64,000 bases of DNA, taken from positions 62,001-126,000 of the forward strand of contig CM065882.1 in NCBI GenBank assembly GCA_033439255.1. The letters run 5' to 3'. Shown here piece after piece: positions 11,872 to 24,900 of this stretch. Below the pieces are notes generated by a model that was not told the DNA's origin, did not search any database, and saw only the letters and a program-made list of their open reading frames with translations. Made by a program: the position numbers and the translations under genes. The stretch's first letter is position 1. Every line of letters begins with the position of its first letter. Source of the DNA: Hericium rajendrae (Eukaryota; Basidiomycota; Agaricomycetes; Russulales; Hericiaceae).

Positions 11872-14682
11872 TCACAGATGTCCCTCGAAGATCAAAAGCC
11901 TCGCCTGCAATGCATGCTCGTAAGCATCTCCACCCCGCTGCAGTAGCTCGAGCTCTTGATGGAGCCCAGCGATGAGCCGTTTCTGCCTGTGCAGAAAAGC
12001 GCTCTCGTTCGCCATGATGCCCAGTGCTCGCATATCCCGCAAGAAGATGTGGGTGTTGTGGAGAGTAGTCATCACCAGTAGCGTGAGCTCACGACGATAT
12101 GCAAGATACCATTCATTCGGACACTTGGACTGCAGCCATGACATTCTGGCTCGCAGCGCGGTCCGACGACTGCGTTCGAGCTCCTGCATGACCGCCGAAA
12201 CCAGTGGATCTGGGCCCATCCATGAAGGTTCCGCTATGGAAACTTTGGCCAAGCTGGACAAATCGGCCCCATTAGTAACCGCTGACTCGTGTCGCCTCCT
12301 GGGAAGTCTGACTTACTAGTCGATAAGAAAGGCGTCCGCACTGTCCTGACTCGACGAATTTTCCATGTTTAATTCTTACGAGGGTCAGCTGGGTATTGCT
12401 ATCGAAGAATGGATGTCTTACTTACCTTGTCCTTAGCCTGTAGCCCGACGCGTGGTTGTGCAGTACGCGCTGGAGGAATATGGTATCGGAGAAAATGACG
12501 CACGATGCGGTGACATAAGCAATTCATGGTCAGCATCTTGGAACCAATCTTGCACATCCGCGCCGAGGCGTTTCTCGCACCAGCATCAGTCCCATGTCGA
12601 ATTCAGGTGAAGCTCGGAATAAGTAACACATAAATGTGTTTTTTGGCGTGATACATGCAAGATCCATGGTATTTTAAAGTGACATCCTTACGTTGTCTTT
12701 ACGGGTCGATATCAGTCACGATCCGCCCCTCATCGTCAACCATGGCCGTAGGCAAGCCGTTATGTTCTAGCCAAGAACCCTCTCTCTCTCGAAATCCATC
12801 GCGCAACCTGTCGAGCCGGTCAATTTCTATCCCCAGATTCTTGCAATGCAAAGCACCTTCAAGGAAATTGCCCCTGAGGCTGACGATGTGGACGCGCCCG
12901 AGCACTATGTTCGTTGCGAACGGAATATGGACGTCGTCGTGGATCGAGCGGCCGTGGATCCACGTTTGGTCCATTGCGTCCCAAAAGTCATACTTAGTGT
13001 TGTTGTCGAGTCCCATTTTCTCGCATACGACCAGATGCGTCAACGGCCATACGTTGTTGGGCCATTGATACAGGCGGACCTTCAGACTTACTGGAAAGGA
13101 CCCATGCTGAGTTCCCGAAGGGGTTAGAATAGAACGCGATCGAAGGGCGGCTGCACTCACTTCTGTCCAAAGGGTAATGCGCGTCCAGCAAGTGTCATAG
13201 TTGATGAGCGGCCGGAACACCTGTCCCGAGCTGCCACTGCCATTCCCCTTCTTATCCCCATCGTCCCCGTTGTCCTTGTTGTCCCCGTGGTCTTCGCCAT
13301 CCGTAGGCCGCTTCCAGTTCTGTTAGACAAACCTGTCATTAGAGAAAGCCAGACGGAGCGCAGCTCACTCACTGCCAACGAGAGACCAGCTGGGTGCACC
13401 TTAATGTTGTTTGCGCTCCTACTCGGCTGCTGTATCCTGAACTGAACAAAGTCTGGTAGCACGGGTAACCAGAACACTCACCTCCCTTACGCTATGTCCC
13501 GCACGGTCGCTGAGACCTTTGGCAGGATCACTGTTGCATGCAGGCCTGTTGTTGGACCCTCCCGTGCCATTGCCAGTGGACTGAGTCACAGCAGTCTGTG
13601 TAATGAAGGTTCAGCAGGGATGGCGCACACACAAAACCAGCCGTACACTGGGTCCTTTGTCCCGTCCCGAGCTTGCACTGTTGATCCCTTCCTTGACGCT
13701 TCGCTCGGCCTCGTCACCGGTGTCGTCGCACCGCTCATCGTCCGAAGGCGACCTCCAAAACTAACAGATCACGCGTCAGTGCCAGTCATGCTTTCCCAAA
13801 GGTAACTCACCAGCAAGGCGAGCCCTTTTTCGGTTGCCGTGATCTTGCGTCCGCTCCGTCTGGGCTGCTGGTTTGTCAGCGATCATCCGTCGCAGCAACG
13901 GAAACAAGGGTACTCACTTCGTTCATGCCAGGCACCGCGCAGTCGCTACCGCAGGGCGTCGCAGTGTTATTCCCGCCTCCAACACTTTCGTTCAACGCTT
14001 CCACGTCATTACCACCGCCTCGCAGTTTCTTTCCAGAGCTCTGTTTAAGTCAGAATCCATGTCGCCTACGAAGGTTACGAGACCACTTCACCTCGGCACT
14101 AGAAGCTGCACCCTTGTCGCTCACGCGGCGGCCCCTCTTCCCAGCTCCCTACGGAGGACAGTCAACGCAGTGCCTAGGTGAAAAGGGGAGCACGTACTCT
14201 CGTCCCGCCCGGGACCGAGTTCCGTTTGGCTCCTCGACTCTTTTTCCCCTGACGGCGTAGTGCCTTCTCCACCCGTTTTTTCTCCCTTTCAGCTTCGAAA
14301 TCGTGTTGATCCGCCGCTCGCACCGCTTCGATGCATGCAATCTCCGCAGCCGTCAACGGGAGCTGCGGCTGCACAAAGGTCTTGTGACATGCCTTACACT
14401 GACAGGGTCAGTCAATAGTGCCCATCGCCTTGCAAACAGTTTGCTTACTATCGTTCTCCAAATTCCAGCGATGCCGGGGCCGTATGCTAGTTGAAATTTG
14501 GTGTTTTCGACCTTATGACATGTCGGGCATGGTTTAAGTTGTCCGGGGAAACGGTCCCTCGCGACTTCGAAGCATATTGCTCTGAGATCATCCGAGAAGG
14601 GAGCAGCTGGAGTAGAGGCAGATGGAATGGGAGTGGACAAGGGAGGTGAAAGAGCGGGCTCGGAAAGAGAAAAGCGAGCCAT
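11872..14682 (-). CDS. multi-exon protein of unknown function with N-terminal zinc ribbon
   Basis: About ten exons on the minus strand join in frame. Exon 1 (14,682-14,449) opens MARFSLSEPAL and carries CPTC; exon 2 starts at 14,398 with CKACHK, so the two CxxC pairs form a zinc-ribbon-like pair across the first intron. A charged linker follows with PRRSGRK (a basic, DNA- or nucleus-targeting-like motif) and an acidic Gly/Asn/Asp run. The middle part (about 13,220-12,700) contains WPNNVWPLTHLVVCEK and WIHGRSIHDDVHIPF and reads like a folded domain, but I do not know it. The last exon (12,252-11,872) is helical and Arg/Leu-rich. Introns are 45-65 nt with GTAAGT or GTGAGT donors. Position beside KDZ module 1 suggests it may be transposon cargo; that is inference. 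Confidence 0.65.
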
Positions 14683-14734
14683 GGTAGGAATTCAGAGCAA
14701 GTGGCCGCCTTTGATGGGGCTGCGAGTGGTTCAT

Positions 14735-14743
14735 CTTTTATAG
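14735..14743 (-). promoter_or_regulatory. TATA box of the zinc-ribbon gene
   Basis: CTATAAAAG on the minus strand lies 53 bp upstream of the ATG at 14,682, a usual place for a fungal TATA element. Nothing else is seen between 14,683 and 14,998. Confidence 0.4.
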
Positions 14744-14998
14744 GGCAGTCTTCCGCGCACGGCCCTGTTTATCTGATCGCGCCACTGGCCATCCTGCTCG
14801 ATCCCAGTCTGCGAGTTCGAATCTGACACTCCGACAAGTTGCATCATAGGCGCACTGTAGCCACCGGTGAACACCTGCCTGGCAATCTACCTGTGACTGC
14901 CATGCGAGAATGGGGCACTGAGTGGTCGACGATTCATGTATCTTATTTTTTTTGGGACAAAACTGTTTATGCTACGTTTGAACTGGGTCATAGCGCCA

Positions 14999-17247
14999 TC
15001 ACGGACCCTCTCCAGCCGCACGCGTGGTCATGATCCTATCTCGGTTTGAATGGTGAACTGTCATGCCCGCCTCTGCTGTGGTGCTACCAGATGGTCCTGC
15101 CGTGGCCGCGGGGGCAGGGGCCACTTTTCTGGCATGTCGCTGGACTGCTCCTCCGCCCTCGCCGCCTTTGACTGTCGCGTGACCCTCCCCTTCCACGCCT
15201 GGGACCACACCTCGTCCGCGTCCGTTTCCGCACCCATTTCCGTGCGCGTTTCCGTGTCCGTGTCCGCGTCCGCGACCACGACCACGCCTTCCGGCAGGCA
15301 TACTTTCCTCCCCCTCGCTCGGGCCCGCCTTGGAATTCGTCCCTTCAGCTGCCTTCGTTCGCCCACCACCGCGTCCAAGAACCCGCCCGCGACGGCCACC
15401 ACGGCCACCCCTTCCTGCCGGCAAAGCCTCGTCTCCCTCTGTCGAAGGGAGGATGGCATTCGCGCCTTGAGCCGTCTTTGGTTCGTTGCCGCCATGCGCG
15501 CATGCGCCCCCATAGCTAACGCCATCAGCATCGCCAGCTTCCGAAGATTGTTTATCAACCAGCTCATCTGTCCCGGCGCGAGAGCCCTCCTCTTCAGCGG
15601 CCTTCCCATCAACCCACGCCGTTTCGGGTATCTTGCCCTTGCCCTTGTCCTTTTTACCCGTGGGGTCCTGACCGCTCTGCGCCTCCTCCACAGGTGCTGA
15701 GCGCATCGCTTCTTCTGGCTCACTACCTTCTATCGGGCGAGACTGGCTCAATGAGTTGGGGAGAGTTCGAGAGCGCTTGTCGCCGGATATGTGTTCGACT
15801 CGGCTCGGCCCCGTGATCATGGTTGGCGGTGTGGAGGGACGGCCTTCGTCAGACGCCGGGGGAGGCCGTAACGTTTCGTCGTCGCGGGAAGAGCCGCCAG
15901 AACCCTCCGCATCTTTCATGGCTGACACGTTGGTCAGTGCGTCCCGCGCTGTTTCTACGAAGTCGTTGGCGAATGTAATGAGTTCATCATCACACTGGGC
16001 AACTCGATTCCCCGTCACCCACTTGACCTTGGGGGCCGGAGGAGAGCCTGTCTCTGCACAACGAGGTCAGAGCGACGTCTAACAGCGCACTGCCCCACGC
16101 ACCTGCTTCCTGAGTTGCGTCCTCGGAGCGTTTGGGGGTGGCAGGTGACTCCACTGCGCACGACTGTCAGTCTGGTTACCATAAACAAACGATACTCGCA
16201 CGTACCCTCGAATGCAGTGCCCAAGTATCGGCTAATGTGATTGCGCCAACGTATCTGCGAGATCGCCTGGGTGTCGCAAACCCATTTTTCGAAATCCTCC
16301 CCATCATTGTTGACTCCGATGCTTGCGCTATGGGCGTAGGTCAATATCGAAGGAGGTGCAGTATAGCCGCCGAACGTACATGTGCGCATTGAGGCCTCCA
16401 TCGCTTCCGCCCCCGCCCATCCAGATCCAACCCACCCACCCGGTGAACTTATGCCAATGTTTGAGGTACTGTTCAATGGTCTCCGGTAAGTTGGCGGCAT
16501 TCCTGCGATGAGGGTCAGCCAAGTCACGGGGGCCGAGAGAAAAAAGTCGTTTACCTGCGATGCACCGTCTCCGGGATGGGAGAGCCACCTTCTTCGCTGT
16601 CCAGAGAATCTTCCTCATTCGAAGGGCCCATTTCTAACCGCTTCCGTTCCTCATTGCGCATGGCAGCCTCATCTTGGAGCTCCTTCAGCGCGTCTGGATC
16701 ATGGGCACTCAGGCTACGAAATGCTTCCGATACCATCCTCGAGTGAGGCCCTATTCCCATGTCCCCCCGTGTCAGGCATAGATGGTGGTGCCAGAACATG
16801 TCCCGGGCTGTGTACGAGCGAGCGCGGTGTGGTGATGGGATAGCCGGAAGAACCTGGGGAACTGGCAACTTGTTAGAGTTTTTGGCCCAGTTGAAGACTC
16901 ACTAAGAACAAGTCTCAGCGCCAGCGAATGGACAAAACTATAATCCTTACTTTATGCAACCCTGCCAGGCGGGCCTTATGGTCTTCATCCGTTTCTGCAC
17001 ATTTTCGCTCCAGCTTGCTTCTGCATCCCTTATTGGTGTCTCGCATCTTGCGGTCGTGAAATTGTGCGTCGGTCTCCTTTGGGAAAGGTTTGTCAAACTC
17101 TGCAAGATACGCCTTCTCGAGCTCGTTCGCCACCGCTTTGGATTTCCCCTTCAGAGTCTTTGAGTGTAGCATTTCCTGGATGGGCCCGGAATGCCATGCC
17201 TCGGTCAGGACATCGACCTCGGCCTTACTGAAGCAGATGATACTCAT
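14999..17247 (-). CDS. KDZ-companion-like protein with Gly/Arg-rich tail
   Basis: Exon 1 (from the ATG at 17,247) encodes a charged helical stretch ending DHKARLAGLHK. After an intron comes FWHHHLCLTRGDMGIG and an acidic segment, then an exon with YLKHWHKFTGWVGWIWMGGG. From memory, a TGW...GG core like this recurs in proteins encoded beside KDZ transposases in mushrooms. The frame changes by one base near 16,380-16,395, between GGLNAHM and CTFGGYTAPP, so this copy may be damaged or have an unusual splice. Two short exons follow, then a long last exon (16,018-14,999) that is acidic at first and ends in Gly/Arg repeats (GRGGRGGRRGRVLGRGGGR), a nucleic-acid-binding type of tail. The opposite-strand frame of 216 codons over this GC-rich tail is a shadow. 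Confidence 0.55.
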
Positions 17248-17576
17248 GACATGGAAGATGAATGGTGATGTTGAGCGATGGATGGATGGGAGGAGCCACG
17301 GATGCAGCGTAAGAGACGAGGGACACCGACAGAAAAAGACTGGATCAAATGCTCAAATGCGTCAGTTCGGTTGATGGCACACAGGCGAGCAGACTTAACT
17401 TCCGAACTGGCTATCCACCATTTTTGACCTGAGAAAACGGACTGGTATGGGGCGAACACGCGGCACGAGACACTTGAATACCAGGGTGCGTGCCGTGCCA
17501 TTACGCTTTAGACAGGAGAGTCGTCAAAAAATCATGTATAAAAATGCTACGGTACATTAAGAGATTCGCGGCAGGC

Positions 17577-19966
17577 CTACAGCTGGGTGACGCCTGCTGG
17601 CGTCATCAAGGGCATGGTCGGGAGCCACCCAAAAATACGATGGAATGCTTCACAGTATGCTTTGCCCACGTCGACCATGAAGGCGTCCAGGTCAATCATA
17701 AGGTGATCCCCCTTCAACACGCGGGCGGTTGTGGAACTCGGGGGCAAACCCTTGGCCACGCCTGGCCAATTTGCGACAATCTCTGATAGACGCGCAAAAG
17801 CTTGCACGCGTGCTAGAGGCGAACATGGCGTCGGGATCTCGCGGCTGTTGGCTGCGCCCCACCGTGGACGGATCGACCCGTGCGCATCCCACACACAACG
17901 TAGCGCATCCTCCCGTTGCAAGACCTTGAAGCCCAAGTCCTCTTGTTCATATAGGCCGGGGACAATGTGGCGGTCGGCTAGAAAAAGGTCTACACGACAA
18001 TTCAACAGGGATAGTTCCCAGATCACCACCTTGCCGAACTCCGAGGGGTCGCGGGCAATCTGACTGTAGTCGATGGACCGAGACTCCCAACGAACTACGT
18101 CGGCACGATCGTACGGAGGGATCCGGCCCTTCACCCCGAACCGAACATTGATGTCGACACGATTCGCGGTGCGCCGGATGGCGCGTCGATCAGGTCGCTT
18201 GTTGCGACGCTGCTTTGGCGCCACATCTCTCGGATCGGAGGATGCCGTTTGGCTTTTCACTGGTTTGGGAAGAGATGACAGTGCAGGGGGCAGCAGAGCT
18301 ATTTCTGCGCGCTGAGAGTCTGGGCGGATGTCTGTGCCCTGCGCATCGAAAGGCACTTGATGAAAATTGCCCTCCAGCGCAGTGCGCCATCCTGTTGTGG
18401 TGAGGAGGATGCGACGGTCATCACTGAGAGTGTCGAACACTTGATTGATGCAAAAGAGGCGGATCCGTAGCCAGTTATGTATTCTATGGCTCAGCGTCTC
18501 CCCCGAGCCATAGAACAGCGAGAGGGGAGGAAAAGCGTATAGAATGGGCTGAGATGGGTGGTTCGGGACCAAATCGGGGACTGCCCGGACCACATCCGCC
18601 CAATGTTTGTCCATTTCGGGAAACCATCCGGGCCGTTCCACTACTGGTGGAGGTATCACGGGTTTTTTGCTGGGGAAGTCGGACAACTTAGCCCTTTTCG
18701 TCGGCGGCCCCGCATCCGCATCTGGTTGCCCTGACGAAACGGTCAAATGGGATTGGGCAATGGCAAATGACTGCACATACCTGCTCTCGCGGCGGCGGTT
18801 ACCGAGACCCCGACCCCTCTGATCTGCGGCAGTTCTTCGCGATCATCTGCCAACAAAGAAACGGCTTTGCCTATGCTCGACCGACTGCTCAAGGAAAATT
18901 GGCGCATGTGGTCGGCAAACCCGCGCATGCTATTATCAACTATGGGGGTATCTACCCAGAGTGGGGCGGGTATTGTGCGCGTGCCGCATTGCGAGATCTT
19001 CTCACCCGACAAGCATACTGTCGACGGGACCTGATCACAAACTTGGACGATCCGCATGGCCGAGGAGAGTGATGTCGCCGGATGCACCCACCACACGGGA
19101 ACCCCGATGCAAAACATAGTATCCGCCACGATCGCTTTGCTGGTGATGACACCACGCAAGGGCAGCACGTGCCCGGGGTCAGAGTACAATGGGTCGTTGA
19201 TCCGCGGCTTGATGATGGCTTGGTAGATGACCCATCCCTGCAGTTCGATGGTAAGTCACTGCACTTCTCTGAACCACAGGATGACGTCGTATTTTGCCAT
19301 GGGGATGTCCTCAAGCTGGGCCAAGGCCCACTGGAGGCGCAAGACCGTGCGCCACATGAACATACGGTGCTCCGCCCGCCAGTGTTTGTCCTCCGCATTG
19401 ACAGAATTCTCGTCGGCAAACAGACGCTGCACCAAGACAATCCCCTGTTCCCGAGTGATCACCGTGGCCGCTTTCATGCGCGACACAACTTCCGAGGCCA
19501 GAAAACCAATATCTGCCTGATAATCCTTTGATATGGCACAGAACCAGGCGGTGTCGAAGTGCATCCATAGCACAGATGGATCGTCTCCGAAAGAGGGCAA
19601 GACACCTTGCGTGTCAGCGATAGGTCGTGGATTCCACTGAGGATTCGTGATGAGATGGGGATTCATGGGCGCCGCGCCAGCGTGGGGCTCTAAGTCATCG
19701 TAAAACTGAGGCCATTTGTAGAGCTCCAAAGCTCCTAGCATTCCGTCCGCATGGAAAGACGGGGGGGACCCACGTTTGAGAATGGGGACCTCGGGTACGA
19801 ACGTCATATTGGGCGATGAAACCCAATAGTCGAAGTCCTTGCCCTCAAGAGGTGCCAGGCTAAGTGCATCACTGCATTTCAATGTCTCGCCGCGGTTTAA
19901 CGGCTGCTGAGCACTCTTGATCTCAGACTTGGACCCGTATAGCCGGGGACGTCCTCCAGACTCCAT
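17577..19966 (-). CDS. long conserved-looking protein of unknown function
   Basis: Three exons on the minus strand, roughly 690 residues. Exon 1 starts MESGGRPRLYGSK at 19,966 and contains MFMWRTVLRLQWALAQLED and KYDVILWFREVQ. Exon 2 continues GWVIYQAIIKPR, then SDPGHVLPLRGVITSK. The long exon 3 (to 17,577) carries PPTKRAKL (a nuclear-localisation-like motif), LLTTTGWRTALEGNF and GLYEQEDLGFKVLQREDALR. I believe similar proteins are multi-copy in mushroom genomes, but I cannot name a domain. The join of exons 1 and 2 is odd: only about 21-27 nt separate REVQ from GWVIYQ, with an in-frame stop, so either a very short intron or a damaging insertion is present. It lies on the opposite strand upstream of KDZ transposase 1. 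Confidence 0.65.
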
Positions 19967-20264
19967 GGCTGATGTACAACCGGTCAGCATTATTGAAGAG
20001 GTTGCGAACGAAGACTCATGGCAGATTACATACCTCAGTGGGATGACGCGAAAGGTTGGCAGTCGGTGACGAGGTAGAAGTGATCCAGCTGGCAGAAGTA
20101 TTAATGGCTGCTGCACTGGGAGAACCCTGGTAAGGCTTGCCTTCGGCGAGAGGCAAGGCAAGGACGAAAGGAGGCTAGCCAAACCATCGCATCAGTGTGA
20201 ACATTCAGACAAATACTCAACGAACTTTGTACCAGGTGGGCGCGAGTGACGACGTGGGAAAAAA

Positions 20265-20580
20265 GATAGAATTGAGGTTTGTAGGGAAGTTCGCCCAGGT
20301 AAAGTCAAACCCTGAAATCCACCCGAAGGCAGAAATCGAGGAGTAACCGGCCGTCAAACAAGGACAGCGCTAGAACGGGTGGACCGTAGGGGACCCTCAG
20401 CATTAGAAGCGTGGCCGGGGAGGGATGGCGAAAAGAGAACGGAACTGAGGCGTCTGGGCGACGTGGCCTAGGTGATGTTGAACCGTGAAATCCGCACCAA
20501 TGCAGAGATCTAGGTCAACCCGCCGTCAAACAAGGACAGCGCAGCGGTGGATGATGGGAGGGGGCCCTGCAGCATTCGAA
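20265..20580. repeat. degenerate tandem duplication, period about 172 bp
   Basis: Two diverged copies. GCCGTCAAACAAGGACAGCGC-like sequence occurs near 20,350 and again near 20,521, with matching flanks (GAAATCC.C.C, then CAGCATT). No coding frame is apparent in 19,967-20,921 apart from this duplication. Confidence 0.5.
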
Positions 20581-20921
20581 AAGCAACACAAGGTGGACAG
20601 CACAGATGAGGAGACGAGGTGAGTCGCGGCGACCTACAACTTGATGGACGCTATAAGAGGTTCGCCTAATGGATCTATAAGCGGAAGCAGAATCTGGCGC
20701 ACGGAGGCAGTTAAATCTAATCGCCCGCGCATGTTGGTTGATCTAATCTGTAAGATTATCTAATCTAAAATATTATGTCATCCATTCGAGACGCTCCGTC
20801 GCGCCACGTCAGTACCTCGTGAACCGTACTCCTCAGTTCGGGGCGTCACTCCCGAGCCTCCACCCCCGACACGATGCTACAGTAAGTCTGGCGCTCCTGT
20901 AGACTGTACTGAATGTGACTA

Positions 20922-21242
20922 ATGCCTGGAGAGACGCAGAAACAGCGGCGTCATGCGAGGCCCACCCCGCGCAACGTTCTGGGCCTTATCTTGCAACGCG
21001 TTCGATGGATCGAGCCACCTCAACATATCAACGCGCTCTCTTCATGTATCCTGTCCGAACGGGAGGCCCTGACTTGGATAGCCGGGGTTATCATGAAATT
21101 GAGCAGTGCAAGCGCAGGCGAGACGACCTGGACCACTACCGCTACCACGCCCATAGGCGCGCTTGGTTGCGGTGGCCAAGCCATCGCGAACGCCTCATTG
21201 CTCTGTCAATGTATCCTGTCCGAACGGGAGGCCCTGACTTAG
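20922..21242 (+). pseudogene. short reading frame with an internal 55-residue repeat
   Basis: From the ATG at 20,922 a frame of 106 codons runs MPGETQKQRRHARP... into SEREALTWIAGVIMKLSSAS, and meets a stop early in a second copy of the same 55-residue segment. The codons beyond the stop still match the repeat (IARVIMKLSSANVGETTW). I do not recognise the protein. It may be a decayed gene or a fortuitous frame over a duplication. Confidence 0.3.
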
Positions 21243-21370
21243 ATAGCCAGGGTTATCATGAAATTGAGCAGCGCAAACGTAGGCGAGACAACCTGGACCA
21301 CTACCACTACCACGCCCATAGGCGCGCTTGGTTGCGGCGGCCAAGCCACCGCCAACGCCTCGTTAATTGG
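21045..21370. repeat. 165-bp tandem duplication, two copies
   Basis: TGTATCCTGTCCGAACGGGA begins at 21,045 and again at 21,210, and the following about 155 bp match at roughly 90 percent or better by eye. The period of 165 bp equals 55 codons, so the duplication preserves reading frame. Confidence 0.85.
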
Positions 21371-21765
21371 ACGGAGGGCGTTCGACCCACTATCCGAGCT
21401 GTGTCCTCGACGCTGACAGTCGTGCATCGGTGCGGGGTGGATGGAAGGTCATGCGTGATAGCAGATGATTGGAGGAGTCACTTCCGTTCTGTAGCAAATA
21501 TTAAACATTTTGGGTTTTTTAACCTGCTGGCTGCGAGGAACTCGACCCCGTTGCCTTGCACAAACTCCGACGACCTGGATTCTGACCCAAGAGCCATGGA
21601 TGTGCCAGTTTTGGCGAGGATGACGTCGACCGCAGGTTGCTGTTGAGTTATTTTTTTTTGCTCGGGCCATTGATCGGGTATTTTCCTCATGACGACATCG
21701 GTCGCAGTTTGCTGTACAGCGAAATTTTTTTGGGCTTCACTCAGTTTTATATCGGGGTCGTTTCG

Positions 21766-21773
21766 TATAAAAT
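21766..21773 (+). promoter_or_regulatory. TATA-like element upstream of KDZ transposase 1
   Basis: TATAAAAT lies 184 bp before the ATG at 21,950 in a locally AT-rich stretch. This is a plausible promoter element, with no other support. Confidence 0.3.
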
Positions 21774-21949
21774 GGCAGCACCACCCACCTCGCAGCTGAC
21801 ACTATAGAAAAAGCCCATTCGCACGTCGAACCCTCCAACCCTCCAACCCCACACCCGTGTTTCCCCCACGCCCACCAGACGGTGAGTAGAATTTCTTGAG
21901 ATGCTCAATCCACGAACACTTAATGGAGCTACCCACAGCTTCCCACAGC

Positions 21950-24900
21950 ATGTCGAAGCCCGGTCGTGGCGGCAAGAAAGCCAGAGGGTCGTCTTTCAAC
22001 GTGGGTGCTTTTGGTTCTGCCAAAACCCATGCCTCTTCTTCCCGAGAAGCCCGCCCTGGACTCCCTATCGATCCCTGGTCCGCCAAAATTACGGCGCCGG
22101 TGACAAACTCGCCTGAGCCCGTCGCTGGTCCGTCAGGCAGCGGCGGTCCATCGAACGCGGGCAGTTCATCCTGGCAGCCCTCGCCATCTATCTCTGCCAC
22201 GCTTCCATTTGTCCATGATCAACAGCCAGATGAACAGTGCGACACGCCAGGAACAGGCGATGGCCCTCCGTCCAAGAAAAAGGCGCGCGCGAACAATACG
22301 ATTGTGAGTGCGCCCGCGTCGGCTCGACCTGCGAACTCCTACTGATTACACCCGCAGCCTCCATCGGCGCACATGAAAGAATTCATGGAGGAATCAGAGA
22401 AAGCTTTCGCTGCGCTTCTGGAACGCGAAGTGGGTCCGACCTTACGGCCGCAGGACAGCAATACAAGCAATGTGCTGTGCCCGCGGTGTCAAGACCTAAA
22501 AGCCCCTGTGAACTTCCTTCGCTGCTATGATTGCTATCATCCTCCAACAATATGCAAGCAGTGTATCATCGACATGCATGCGCAGAACCCGTTCCATCGA
22601 GTGGAGAGCTGGCACACAACGGACGAATCGGGGAAGGGATTCTGGAAGCGCACCTCCGTCTGCGCGTTAACGAAGATTTTTCTAGGCCATGCGGGGCAGA
22701 AGTGTCCTAGGAATCATGGCACCGCGACCCCCATGACGATCGTCCACGAACATGGCATTGAAGTCACGAAGGTTTACTTCTGCGATTGTGGACAGAAAGA
22801 CACGCCCGAGCCTGTCCCATGCGCCTTCCAACTGATCCGATTCGGCCTGTATCCGGCGACCTGGAAGCAACCCTCCATGGCATTTACGATTCATGTGATG
22901 GAATCGTTTCATCTGCTCTCTCTCCAGACACAGGCAAATGCATGCGACTTCATGATCTATCTGCAACGGAGCAAGAACAATATTTTCCCGGGAGATGTGG
23001 AGGTGAGCGTGTTTATCTCAGTGAGAGTCGGCGTTGATGGACGATAACAGGACCGATACCGAGAGTTTATGACTGCCGTGCGCGGATTCGCATACCTGAC
23101 TGCGGTGAAGCGGGCGGGCGTGAAGCCAACGAGCAAGAAGGAGAATGCAGAGCTGGCCGTGTTGTGCCCGGCGTGTCCACAGCCTGGCATCAACATGGAC
23201 CCGAAGTGGAAGGAATGACCCGAAGAGGATGTGTGAGTGCAATGTTCTACCCAGCAATGTTGGCTCAACGAAGGGCAGGCGACAGGTACCTCGATGCTCT
23301 GTTTCACACAGTGGACGGCAACTTCCATTCCAATCAAAAGGTCAAGCGCCTTGACCAGCAAGACGAACCGCTCTCCATGGGTGCTGCGTATTTCGCCAAC
23401 GAGAGAGAATTCAAGGCGATCTACGATGTAAAGACTGCGGAGGGGCCCCCAGTGCAGGAGGTATGTGGCAGTCATCGACTACCCAGATCATGTGGCTGAC
23501 ATTTGGATGTGGACAGGCCTCCACATGCAATCAATTTGCGGCGATGGGCCTCAGCGGGTACACCAACAAGGTCTCTGGTACTGTGGGCTATTCCTGTGCA
23601 TGTCATATGTTTGTACTTCCCCTTGGCGGTGTGGACCTTCAGAAGGGAGAACGGTGAGTGCGATGGCTTCGTGCAAACATCATGAATGTGCTGAAGAGAC
23701 GTTTACAGTTACTTCAACGTCAATTTCATGACGCTATTTTGCTTCCAGCGCTGGATGATCCTCAAACTCTTTATATCTGGCTATGACATCAATTGCCAGT
23801 ATCGAATTAACTTTCTCAGTCGCATGGACTGGTTCTTCCGGAGGTGCGAACATATACCGTCGATCCTGCATTTCTGGTTCCCACGTACAATCGCCGGGAT
23901 TGGCAAGTTCCACCTACCCAGCCATAAGGGGACGTGCCGATATATGTATTCCTTCCATTACCTCCCGGGCATGGGGATGACCGATGGCAAAGCCCCGGAA
24001 TGTATCTGGTCCACCTTAAACACGATTGGCAACAGCACGCATGAAATGACCTCGGGGCACCGCCACGACACAATCAACGACTTCCATTCGGACCAGAATG
24101 TCAGACGTGTCCACAGCATCGGTAAGTGTCTTAGACGAGTCGTGGGCCAGCGCGAGCTGACAAGGCCACATAGCCAAGAAAACCCTGAAGAAGCACGTCC
24201 AGGCACTCCCGCAGATGGCAAGCGTGCAGGCGGAGTTGGACCGTGTGGAACGAGCCGTTGACGTGAACAGGCTCGAGGCCTGGCGGACCAAGGAGTGGGA
24301 ATTTGTAGAAAATGTGGCTGCTGCGCGGTATGACCGTCTGGAAAACATATACGAACCGAAAGCGGAGACAGGTGCGTGGCATGATGTGAGGGTCCAGTTG
24401 ATACTTATATATCCGGCAGTGGTCACCAAGAAGCAGGCTTTGGAAATTCTGAATCAGGAATCACGGCAACCGATGGCCACGACTTCGCGAGGGCTGGTGG
24501 GCATCATCGGGGAAGGGATAGACCTTGAGGAAATGAGGTACGTGGAACGGAGGCTTCCGAAGTGATGGGACTCACACGCAATGCACAGGGATGGCCTTTT
24601 ACGGAGATTGTCAAAGAAGGGTGCCAAGCCAGATGATTCGGCGGTCGAGGAAGCGTGCCAGCGGTTCTTCGCGCGCGTAGAACACTGGCGCACCTTGCAC
24701 GATCTTTATCTCAAGCCACTGCTGGGCGAGATCACCACGCAGGAGGCACAGATCGTTATTGATGCTACGCTCGACGAGGACGCGGAACAAGCATTGCTGG
24801 ACGGGCAAGCGACCGACGATGCGATAGAGAATGCATGTGCAGAAGAGGAAACGATGGAGGACGTAATGGAGAACACACGCGCAGAAGAGGAAATGAGCCA

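Noticed and set aside
14780-14840. Possible tRNA, because of a B-box-like AGTTCGAATCT
   Set aside because: No A box is found at a suitable distance and no acceptor stem can be formed.
15050-15700. 216-codon plus-strand frame
   Set aside because: It lies opposite the Gly/Arg-rich exon of the minus-strand gene and has no features of its own.
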